A stretch of 64,000 nucleotides of DNA, from contig JACJWC010000002.1 in the NCBI GenBank assembly GCA_020637335.1, positions 186,001 through 250,000 on the forward strand, written 5' to 3'. This document shows, piece after piece, positions 1 through 7,559 of this stretch (its first letter is position 1; each line of letters starts with the position of its first letter). A program made the translations under genes and the position numbers. The notes under the pieces were generated by a model, which did no database searches, had not been told where the DNA came from, and saw nothing but the letters and a program-made list of their open reading frames with translations. The DNA is from Acidobacteriota bacterium. GTDB lineage: Bacteria; Acidobacteriota; Holophagae; Acanthopleuribacterales; Acanthopleuribacteraceae.

Positions 1-63
1 ACAGGCCTGACCCCAAATCGATTGAAAAGCCAAAAAAGAAAACAATAAAGCGATCGGTTTCAT
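1..63 (-). CDS. Secreted protein, N-terminal fragment (leaves window)
   Basis: An ATG at 63-61 opens a leftward frame that stays open to the window edge. The 21 visible residues (MKPIALLFSFLAFQSIWGQA and then C) look like a Sec signal peptide. The start overlaps the TAA stop of the upstream secreted-protein gene (TAATG), so the two genes are probably translationally coupled. A GGAAGGTG stretch lies just upstream as a ribosome binding site. Nothing can be said of the mature protein. Confidence 0.6.
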   Translation of the reverse strand, partial: MKPIALLFSFLAFQSIWGQAC

Positions 64-1694
64 TATTTCACCTTCCCAATTTTGGAGCTGGTCATCAGGG
101 GCGGCGCCGCTTGGGTCGTTCCTCTCAATCCGAGAACCTGGAAGCGCACGCCATTGGTTGCCTGAATTTGATAATAGGTATTGGCGACAAAGGGAAAGAG
201 TGAGGAAAGCACAACAAGGTTTTTGTCGCCAGGCGAGACGGAACTCAAGGTCTCTGCTTTAACCAGCGATTTGTCGCTGATGCGGCGTTGCTCCACTTTG
301 AGTTGGACCGAATCCTGACCGGTCAGGTTTAAAAGCGCTACCCCGTCCCAGAACGAATCGTTTTGTCGCGCCTCCATAATGAAATCCTGGCCGACGGCAG
401 TACCATCGGTCAGGGCAGCCTCCGGAACGGTGGCCGTCAAGGCATTATCTTGAACGGACGAATAGATAAGCGAGGCCTTTAAATAATTCTGGTTATTCGG
501 TTCAAAGAGGCCGATATGAGAGATCTGATCGGTAAACCCGGATTCAAACACCGAGTTGGCAGACCCATCCGGGTAGATCGGCACTTCGACCAAGTTGCCG
601 ACAACCGACAAGTTACGAACACTGCCTTTGATGTAGTTCCCGGACGCATCAAAACCGGCGATGGAAATGACCACCGGCAAATCGGGGAAACGATTGTTCA
701 GCACCAATCGACCTTTGAATCCGCCGCTCACTTTGGGCACATGTAAGAGCCAGCGCTGAACTTCGCGGTAATCCGTTGAAATCACCGGTGTATTTCCCGT
801 CAAGGCCGGACCCGAAATGACTTTAACCGATCCAAAAGCCTGGCGTTTACTGAAATCAAAGATTAGAACCCGGCTGACTTCAATCGTATAAGGTCCTTCG
901 GGGACGCCGACCGGAAACTTAAACACCTTGGGATACGTGGCAGGGGTCGCAGTTGCGGTGGAGAGCACCATACAGTCCTGGACAAGGTTAAAGACATAGC
1001 CCATCTTGACCGTTTGGCCTTTGACAAAACCATCGGCATTGGGGTTGGGGCACCACACATTGATTTTGCCCTGATCGTCGATCCACACATCGCGGTCGGT
1101 AATAAAGCTGGGTGCGGGGATCTCGCCGATGCTGGGTATGCCATGCACCTCAAAAAACAAACGGGCTGGTTCTTGAAAGCGTTCGGCGGAAGGGAACCAA
1201 GAGCCGGGTCCAACGCCGCCACCTTCGCTGATATGGTAATCGCCGCCGTAGGTTACGCCGGGCGCACCGCGCCAGCCATAGGATTCCGGCAGGTTGACGT
1301 TGCCATCAAAGCGTTCGTAGACAGCCAGCCAATAAGTACCGCTTTCCAAGTCCAGATCGGCCGGTAAAACGATTGAGTCATCCTCTTGTAAGGCCACATC
1401 GGCATAGGTTTCAGCAAAAAGGATTGTGCCGGGTGCACCATTGTTATCGGCCATCAGCAGCAGGGCGATGTTTTGTAGGGGCAATTCGCGGTTCATTGGG
1501 AAATCACCGTAAATGACCCAGCGGGTCACCGTCGCATCGAATGGGATGGCAAAATCATCGGCCACGATATGGTAGGAGAAACCACCGGCATCATAGGTCG
1601 GTTCATCCCATTGGGGATCGCCAATCTGTTCAAAGAGCGGAACTTCCTGGGCCCAAAAAAAAGGGCCCAACAAGAGGAGCGGAAGAAAGCGCAC
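63..1694 (-). CDS. Secreted protein of unknown function, 543 aa
   Basis: The protein begins with a clear signal peptide (VRFLPLLLLGPFFWAQ, cleavage probably after WAQ). The mature part is rich in beta-strand-like sequence with aromatic, Gly and Asp residues and no cysteine-rich or catalytic motif that I recognise. Its first ~200 residues resemble the pre-peptidase/jelly-roll style found in secreted bacterial proteins. I chose the GTG at 1694 because GGAGG lies directly before it; an in-frame TTG at 1706 would place that GGAGG inside the coding region. It is followed by a second secreted protein whose ATG overlaps its stop. It is probably exported to the periplasm, surface or medium; function unknown. 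Confidence 0.75.
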   Translation of the reverse strand: MRFLPLLLLGPFFWAQEVPLFEQIGDPQWDEPTYDAGGFSYHIVADDFAIPFDATVTRWVIYGDFPMNRELPLQNIALLLMADNNGAPGTILFAETYADVALQEDDSIVLPADLDLESGTYWLAVYERFDGNVNLPESYGWRGAPGVTYGGDYHISEGGGVGPGSWFPSAERFQEPARLFFEVHGIPSIGEIPAPSFITDRDVWIDDQGKINVWCPNPNADGFVKGQTVKMGYVFNLVQDCMVLSTATATPATYPKVFKFPVGVPEGPYTIEVSRVLIFDFSKRQAFGSVKVISGPALTGNTPVISTDYREVQRWLLHVPKVSGGFKGRLVLNNRFPDLPVVISIAGFDASGNYIKGSVRNLSVVGNLVEVPIYPDGSANSVFESGFTDQISHIGLFEPNNQNYLKASLIYSSVQDNALTATVPEAALTDGTAVGQDFIMEARQNDSFWDGVALLNLTGQDSVQLKVEQRRISDKSLVKAETLSSVSPGDKNLVVLSSLFPFVANTYYQIQATNGVRFQVLGLRGTTQAAPPLMTSSKIGKVK

Positions 1695-1867
1695 AAGGAC
1701 CTCCAAAAAAAATCAAAGGGAATCTCTCCACAACAATATAGGCCGAGCCCCTGCGATTCAAGGCAAGCCAACCAAAAGGTGAGCCATCTCGCATGACAGT
1801 TTAAGCGAAACGGAGAACCCCATTCAGCATGGAGTGGCGCTAAAGATCTTTTTTCCCAGAAAAATGA

Positions 1868-1893
1868 AAAAGCGCCCAAAAACGGGCGCTTTT
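1868..1893 (-). terminator. Rho-independent terminator of the efflux operon
   Basis: A 10-bp stem (AAAAGCGCCC / GGGCGCTTTT) with a 6-nt loop lies 33-58 bases past the stop of the last efflux permease gene. On the minus strand the stem is followed by a T-run. It separates the efflux operon from the secreted-protein genes to its left. Confidence 0.8.
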
Positions 1894-1925
1894 CCGATGG
1901 GAAACAGCTTTTGAGTTAGGTCGAT

Positions 1926-3092
1926 TTAGACGTTGCGCAAAGCATCGACGATGTTGAGTCGAGAGGCCCGAACCGCTGGTAGGAACCCGCCCGCAAAACC
2001 CATCACCACCGAGAAGCCGATCGCCACGACGATGGTTCCCGGCTGCAAGGTAAATCCAAAATCCAGTTCGGAAAAGGTGGTGAAGTTGGTGGTCGAGAAG
2101 CGCAACGAGCTCAGGAAACTCGCAAGCAGCACCCCGAGCACAGCACCACCAACCGAAATTGCCAAAGCCTCGAACAGGAAGGTGAACAGGATACGGAACT
2201 TACTAAATCCGAGGGCACGCAGGGTCCCAATCTCGCGGGTTCTCTGCGAAACAGTGCCATACATCGTAATGACAGCACCCACCACGGCACCAATCCCAAA
2301 AATAAAGGTCACGGCAAAGCCAAGGATCTTGATGAATTGGGCCAGACCCGCGCTCTGAGCCGCATAAAACTCGCGTTCGCGGTGCACGTCCACTTGCAAA
2401 CGATTGTCACTCTCCAGATCCGCCTTTAAGGTTTCAAATTGGCTGGGGTCAGAGAGTTTTACCGTCATGGAGGAATAAGCCTCGCGCCGGAACGATTGCA
2501 TCATCATCTCGGCATCGCCCCAGATTTCCGACTGGAACCCAGCGCCCTTGGCATCGAATACACCTACGATCTGCCAAATCGCGCCACTGAACTCGAGTTG
2601 CCCACCGACATCACAGTTACGGAAATTCTTTTGAATGGAAGTTCCCACGATGATCTCGTTGGTGCCTTGTTGGAACATGCGGCCTTCGGTAATAGTCAGG
2701 GATCCGCGGATGGGCATGGAGAACGGGGATACACCGCGGATCGTGGCATTGGAAGTCTGACCATCACCGCGTTTGGGCAGGTTGATCAGAACCATGATTT
2801 CGGGAGCCGCCTTGGCTTTGCCCTCCGTATCGGTTGCAATCGCCGCGTGAGTCGATATGATTTGGGCTGAATTGCGGGTGATGACACTGATTGTCTCGTA
2901 GTTGGCGCCTTTCCGCACAATCAGTGCGTTGTCCGCTTCACCCGTATCAGCTAAGGTTTTGTTGATCCCATCGGCCAACATGAGCACTGCAACCAAAACG
3001 AAAATGACCAGTGCGATCCCCATCAAGGTGGCAAATGTCGTTCTTCGACGAACCCAGATATTGCGAAAACTATATAGAAGCGTTAATCCCAT
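1926..3092 (-). CDS. ABC transporter permease, FtsX/MacB type (second of pair)
   Basis: This 388-aa protein has the FtsX/MacB layout: one N-terminal membrane helix (about residues 18-42), a ~210-residue periplasmic domain, then three C-terminal helices (about 265-290, 310-335, 355-378). The cytoplasmic loop between the C-terminal helices carries the typical REIGTLRALGFSK motif that couples to the ATPase. It starts 7 bases after the stop of the other permease, behind an AGGTG site. With the adaptor, ATPase and first permease it should form an inner-membrane mechanotransmission exporter, or a lipoprotein or efflux transporter; the substrate cannot be read from sequence. Confidence 0.88.
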   Translation of the reverse strand: MGLTLLYSFRNIWVRRRTTFATLMGIALVIFVLVAVLMLADGINKTLADTGEADNALIVRKGANYETISVITRNSAQIISTHAAIATDTEGKAKAAPEIMVLINLPKRGDGQTSNATIRGVSPFSMPIRGSLTITEGRMFQQGTNEIIVGTSIQKNFRNCDVGGQLEFSGAIWQIVGVFDAKGAGFQSEIWGDAEMMMQSFRREAYSSMTVKLSDPSQFETLKADLESDNRLQVDVHREREFYAAQSAGLAQFIKILGFAVTFIFGIGAVVGAVITMYGTVSQRTREIGTLRALGFSKFRILFTFLFEALAISVGGAVLGVLLASFLSSLRFSTTNFTTFSELDFGFTLQPGTIVVAIGFSVVMGFAGGFLPAVRASRLNIVDALRNV

Positions 3093-3099
3093 GGTTCAC

Positions 3100-4254
3100 C
3101 TACCCAATCTCACGGAGTGCATCCACAATCGGCGTCCGAATGGCGCTAACCGTGGGAGGCAAGGCCGCCACAATGCCTACCGCGAGGGTAGTAATGCCGG
3201 CAAAAATCAACGTTGTCGGTTCAATGGCAAAGACAGGGAAGAACGAACCCAGCGCCTTGCCCATGACGGTGATGAGCCCGAGTCCGATCAAATAACCGAT
3301 CAAACCACCCAACACGGAAATCACAAACGATTCCCCCAGGATGAGACGAAAGATATAGCTCTTCTGAAAACCAAGGGTTTTAAGCACACCGTACTCGGAC
3401 ATGCGTTCGCGGGCCGACATGTTCATGGTATTGACCAGAACCAAAAGCACGATGGCGATGATGACAAAAGATATCACTTGCAGCGCTTGAATAATTGAAC
3501 CGGACATGGAGACAAAACCCAGTTGGAATGCGGACTCCGTCTCGGTCAACGTTTCCGCACTGCTGTTATCAAACAACGCATCGACGGCTTCACAGGTCTG
3601 AGAAGCTGAGTTGGCGTCGGCCAGGCTCATGATGTAGAAGCCCACATTGCCTGCCCGACTTGGCGCGGTTTCAGCAATCTTTTCATCAAACATTTTCCAG
3701 TTGAAGAACATGGTGGAGGTGTCGGTATTCGGGCGGGCGCCATCGTAGATCCCGCGAATCACAAAGTCCCAATCACCGGGGAAAATGGTTCCGATCAGAC
3801 GAATTTCCTGGCCTACTTCCCATTTAAACCGTTCAGCCAATTTCCGACCAACCACGCACGCATTGCGCTCGGCCTTCAAGGTATCAAGCACACCGGGCTC
3901 AAGCAGATACTCCGGGTAAACATCAAAGTAGGTATCGGGATCTACCGCGAATTGGGCAAAAAAATTCTTTTCGTCGATGTAGGTACCCCCAAACCAATTC
4001 CCATACGTCACTTCTGTTACGTTGGGAACCGTCTTAATTTTTTGCTCATAGGCCAAAGGTAATGAAAAGGTGAGGCTGATTTTGTTGCGGGTGACGACTC
4101 GGTTGGCGCTAGAAGCTTCCACTCCGGCATACCACCCGGTAATCACCGTTTTGAGGAAGATGTAGGCCGAAATGGCAATACCAACCCCAATGATAGTCAG
4201 GACGGTGCGCAAAGGATGGCGCCACCCGTTTTTAAACATCATTTTTCCAAGCAT
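3100..4254 (-). CDS. ABC transporter permease, FtsX/MacB type (first of pair)
   Basis: A 384-aa FtsX-like permease with an N-terminal helix (about residues 16-40), a large periplasmic MacB-PCD-like domain and three C-terminal helices. The loop motif SEYGVLKTLGFQKS matches the coupling-helix region of the family. It lies between the ATPase gene (11-nt gap) and the second permease (7-nt gap), so the transporter is probably a heterodimer of two different permeases rather than a MacB homodimer. Substrate unknown. Confidence 0.88.
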   Translation of the reverse strand: MLGKMMFKNGWRHPLRTVLTIIGVGIAISAYIFLKTVITGWYAGVEASSANRVVTRNKISLTFSLPLAYEQKIKTVPNVTEVTYGNWFGGTYIDEKNFFAQFAVDPDTYFDVYPEYLLEPGVLDTLKAERNACVVGRKLAERFKWEVGQEIRLIGTIFPGDWDFVIRGIYDGARPNTDTSTMFFNWKMFDEKIAETAPSRAGNVGFYIMSLADANSASQTCEAVDALFDNSSAETLTETESAFQLGFVSMSGSIIQALQVISFVIIAIVLLVLVNTMNMSARERMSEYGVLKTLGFQKSYIFRLILGESFVISVLGGLIGYLIGLGLITVMGKALGSFFPVFAIEPTTLIFAGITTLAVGIVAALPPTVSAIRTPIVDALREIG

Positions 4255-4265
4255 TTATGCACCCC

Positions 4266-4937
4266 CTACTCCAATCGACCTTTGTCGAGGTGGCGTTGGA
4301 CCGTGGCGCGATCGGCCGCCATCGGATCGTGGGTCACCATGATGATCGTTTTGCCCATCTCGCTGTTGAGCCGGCCCAGAAGGGTCATGATCTCTTCAGC
4401 CGAGGCGCGATCCAAATCACCGGTCGGTTCGTCAGCGACAATGATTTTGGGGTCGGTGGCAATAGCGCGTGCAATCGCCACCCGTTGCTGCTGACCGCCG
4501 GAGAGCTGGTTGGGGTAATGGTCCATGCGATCATCCAAACCAACCAAATTCAATACATTGCGCACTTGTTGATTACGACGCTCCTTACTCATGCCCGTCA
4601 GGTGCAAGGGCAATGCGACGTTTTCAAACGCGGTTAGAACCGGCATCAAGTTATAAAACTGGAAAATAAAACCCACGTGATCGGCTCGCCACCGCGCAAG
4701 TTGACTATCGCTTAAACCCGTCACCGGTGTGCCGGCCACTTGGATAGTGCCGCTGGTTGGGTGGTCAATCCCCGCAATTAGATTTAATAATGTAGATTTT
4801 CCAGAGCCCGAAGGGCCCATCAGGGCCAGGAACTGGCCCTCCGGAACGTTTAAGCTCAAGCCATCCAGCACGGGTACGACCAAATCACCGCGTTGGTAAG
4901 ACTTGGTTACATTCATTACTTCAACAATATTGGACAC
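4266..4937 (-). CDS. ABC transporter ATP-binding protein, LolD/MacB type
   Basis: A 223-aa stand-alone nucleotide-binding domain. Walker A is GPSGSGKST (residues 41-49), the ABC signature is LSGGQ (145-149), and Walker B with its catalytic Glu is IIVADEPTGD (165-174). The sequence is of the LolD/MacB/FtsE class that partners FtsX-like permeases. It lies 11 nt after the adaptor gene and before the two permeases. It would energise the complex by ATP hydrolysis in the cytoplasm. Confidence 0.92.
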   Translation of the reverse strand: MSNIVEVMNVTKSYQRGDLVVPVLDGLSLNVPEGQFLALMGPSGSGKSTLLNLIAGIDHPTSGTIQVAGTPVTGLSDSQLARWRADHVGFIFQFYNLMPVLTAFENVALPLHLTGMSKERRNQQVRNVLNLVGLDDRMDHYPNQLSGGQQQRVAIARAIATDPKIIVADEPTGDLDRASAEEIMTLLGRLNSEMGKTIIMVTHDPMAADRATVQRHLDKGRLE

Positions 4938-4948
4938 GTTACTCCTCC

Positions 4949-6175
4949 TTATCGAGTCCGAATACGATCGCCGCTTTTTAACCCCACTTCAGGGCTAGCG
5001 ACCACTTGTTGTCCGACCAATACACCGGCCCGAACCTCGACCAAATTCCCGAGGTCTTGGCCCAATTGAACCAGTCGTTTTTGTAAAGTATTGTCCTCCA
5101 CCACCCATACCGCCTGGGACCCATCTTCCTGAAAAACGGCGCTTTTCGGGATCGTGACCAGCGGTTCGGAGGGTGAGGATTCAGTTTGATTGGTTTCCAT
5201 AAAATAGACTTTGGCACTCATTTCGGGCAGAACCCGGTTATCGATTTCCAAAAAACGGATCTTGACCAGAATGGTGGCCTTGGCACGGTTGGCGGTAGGA
5301 ACGATTTTGGCCACTTCGCCGCGGTAGCGCTTGTCGGTAAACGCATCCAAGACAATGTCACAGCCTTGACCGACCTGAACGCGCTGGATATAAGCTTCAG
5401 AAACATCCGCTTCCAGTTGCAGGCTTTGCATATCGGCCATGGTTACAACCGCGCCACGCGAATTGGCAGCCCCGGCAAAGGGCGCGACCATTTCGCCGAC
5501 ATCGGCATTTTTGGTCAACACCGTGCCAGAAAAGGGTGCCCGTATTTCCATATTGCTGAGATCCACTTCGGCGACCCGAATCGCCTGTTGACGCGCCTGA
5601 ATCTCTGCCTCGGTCGCCTGGGCCTGGGCCTTGGCACTCTCAAAGCTGGCAAAGGCGGCATCGTACTCCGACCCAGTGGTCAATTCCTGCTCGAGCAGAT
5701 TTTTTTGGCGCTGCCATTCCTTTTCAGCCCGAACAGTTTCGGCCTGCTGGGCCAGGAGTCGCGCCTGGCTAGTCTTCAGATCGGCGCGTGCCTGGTTGAG
5801 TCGGGCCACCAAATCGCGATCGTCCAATTTGGCCAGAAGTTGGCCTTCCTGGACCTGATCGCCTTCAACCACCAACAACTCCATCAATTGACCCTGACCT
5901 TTAGACGCAACGGCGGCCTGGCGTTGGGGCACAATATAACCACTAGCGGTCAAAATTGCATTGGCCTGGGACGGGAATGTTTTATTGACGCTGACGACAC
6001 GTACTTCCTTAGCAGATTCAAACCATTTGCCTTTCAGGGCCAGGATGGTTATGCCCCCGACCACGACCAGAAGGATCAACCATTTGATCCAGCCCGTTTT
6101 TTTGGGGCCGGCTACCTGCGGGCTCGGGTTGCGATCAATCTTTAAACTGTTCAAATCGACTTGTTGCATCGACAT
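4949..6175 (-). CDS. Periplasmic adaptor (membrane fusion protein, MacA/HlyD type)
   Basis: The protein of 408 aa has an N-terminal membrane anchor (about residues 28-47), a split lipoyl/barrel-sandwich domain, a long alpha-helical hairpin rich in Ala/Gln/Glu, and a C-terminal beta-barrel region, as in MacA-type adaptors. I chose the ATG at 6175 because GGAGG lies 10 nt upstream; the frame stays open to 6271 but the extra residues look non-coding. It heads the four-gene efflux operon and should bridge the ABC transporter to an outer-membrane channel. No TolC-like gene is present in the window. Confidence 0.88.
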   Translation of the reverse strand: MSMQQVDLNSLKIDRNPSPQVAGPKKTGWIKWLILLVVVGGITILALKGKWFESAKEVRVVSVNKTFPSQANAILTASGYIVPQRQAAVASKGQGQLMELLVVEGDQVQEGQLLAKLDDRDLVARLNQARADLKTSQARLLAQQAETVRAEKEWQRQKNLLEQELTTGSEYDAAFASFESAKAQAQATEAEIQARQQAIRVAEVDLSNMEIRAPFSGTVLTKNADVGEMVAPFAGAANSRGAVVTMADMQSLQLEADVSEAYIQRVQVGQGCDIVLDAFTDKRYRGEVAKIVPTANRAKATILVKIRFLEIDNRVLPEMSAKVYFMETNQTESSPSEPLVTIPKSAVFQEDGSQAVWVVEDNTLQKRLVQLGQDLGNLVEVRAGVLVGQQVVASPEVGLKSGDRIRTR

Positions 6176-6312
6176 CGTGTGCTTTCCTCCAATTCGTCTT
6201 GAACCAAAGTCGCCAGAAAATCTCGGCATCGGTTCACATGGGCAGAACGGTACCGAGCGAATGATAACCATAAACGGGTTGAAGACAAAAAGGTTCGCAA
6301 AGATTAACGTTT

Positions 6313-6332
6313 CCTGACACCAGTCTGTCAGG
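6313..6332. promoter_or_regulatory. Inverted repeat upstream of efflux operon (candidate repressor site)
   Basis: CCTGACA and TGTCAGG form perfect 7-bp arms around a 6-bp spacer, 138 bases upstream of the adaptor start. The layout resembles TetR-family operators found before efflux genes. No TetR gene is present in the window. It could also act on the divergent dprA side. Confidence 0.4.
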
Positions 6333-6392
6333 AGCCCTACTCATTCAAATCCTAAACCCAACCGATCCCGCTAAAAATCATTTAACCCGCAA

Positions 6393-6421
6393 TGACAAAT
6401 CGGTTTGCATCTTGTTACAAT
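6393..6421 (+). promoter_or_regulatory. Sigma70-like promoter of dprA-topA
   Basis: TGACAA at 6393-6398 and TACAAT at 6416-6421 are separated by exactly 17 bases. They lie about 50 bases before the dprA start, which has its own AAGGAG site. Confidence 0.5.
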
Positions 6422-6470
6422 AAACGTTCTACACGACAAATGGATGGGCCGGGTCTGAAGGAGTCAGACC

Positions 6471-7559
6471 ATGAGCACCCTCGCAGATAAATTGTTACAG
6501 GCCAGCCTGGTCAGCCCAGGTCCGCTGCGTTTGCAAAGCCAACTGTGCAAATTAAGCAAAGAAAAACCCGAATGGAGCCTGGATCAAAAGATTAATGTTC
6601 TGATGGAACGGGTTGAGACCTGTTCGCAGGCTGAGCAGAACCGCCTAAAAGAATCCGGCATCCAAGCCATAACCGTTCTGGACGAAGGGTTCCCACAGAC
6701 CTTGCGCAACCTACAAGATCCGCCACTTGTCCTTTACTACTGTGGCAATCCGGCCAATTTGCATCGTCTGGGCCTGGCCGTCGTCGGCGCCCGTGCGTGT
6801 ACCACCTACGGACGACAAATGGCCCGTTGGTTAGCCGGCGAGATGGCCCGATTGGGCATAAGCATTGTTTCGGGTCTGGCCCTAGGCATCGATGCCCAGG
6901 CCCATGCGGCAGCTTTGCAGGTCGGCGGCATAACCGTTGCGGTGTTGGGTTGTGGTTTGGATCGCATATATCCACGTGCCCATACGCGCTTGGCGCGGGA
7001 CATCGTGCGCCAGGGCGGAACGGTGATTACTGAATTTCCGCCCGGGACACCGCCAAAACCGCATCACTTCCCGATCCGCAACCGGCTCATTGCCGGACTG
7101 AGCCGCATCACCTTAATTGTCGAAGCAAAAACCTGGTCGGGCTCGCTCACAACCGCAAGGCATGCGCTGGAACAAGGCCGTTCGGTATTTGCGGTTCCCG
7201 GTCCACTCAACCGGCCAACCGCCCAAGGTCCCCACCAATTGATTGCCGATGGTGAAGCACAAATTCTGACCGGCTTAAGAGATTTGTATCGCGAGTTGGC
7301 ACCCGAACTTATGCAGGCCCAAGGCCTTCAGGAAATATTGAACCGTAAAATTCCTGATGAGCTGGCGCGAAAAATTTATGGTGTGCTTGACCCGTTCGAA
7401 CCAACTCCGTTAGATTTTTTAGTGCAGGAGCTCAAAACCGATGTAGGATCCATCCTTTCGGCATTGATGAGTCTTGAATTCGACCGCCTGGCCGAATCAG
7501 TGGGAGGACCCGCCTTCTTACGCAATCCGTTGTCACCAACACAGGAGTACACCCAATGA
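6471..7559 (+). CDS. dprA: DNA processing protein DprA
   Basis: DprA loads RecA on incoming single-stranded DNA during natural transformation. The 362-aa product has the extended Rossmann fold of the family: VVGAR-x-TTYG, then SGLALGIDAQAH, then AVLGCGLDRIYP, and the downstream EFPPGT and FPIRNRLIAGLS motifs that contact ssDNA. An N-terminal SAM-like region and a C-terminal winged-helix-like segment (DFLVQELKTDVGSILSALM) flank it. The ATG is preceded by AAGGAG. Its stop overlaps the topA start (ATGA), a common dprA-topA arrangement. Confidence 0.95.
   Translation: MSTLADKLLQASLVSPGPLRLQSQLCKLSKEKPEWSLDQKINVLMERVETCSQAEQNRLKESGIQAITVLDEGFPQTLRNLQDPPLVLYYCGNPANLHRLGLAVVGARACTTYGRQMARWLAGEMARLGISIVSGLALGIDAQAHAAALQVGGITVAVLGCGLDRIYPRAHTRLARDIVRQGGTVITEFPPGTPPKPHHFPIRNRLIAGLSRITLIVEAKTWSGSLTTARHALEQGRSVFAVPGPLNRPTAQGPHQLIADGEAQILTGLRDLYRELAPELMQAQGLQEILNRKIPDELARKIYGVLDPFEPTPLDFLVQELKTDVGSILSALMSLEFDRLAESVGGPAFLRNPLSPTQEYTQ

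Noticed and set aside
5186..6145. 319-codon open frame on the plus strand, opposite the efflux adaptor
   Set aside because: The minus-strand adaptor has clear family motifs and a ribosome site; the antisense frame shows no recognisable motif and no start signal.
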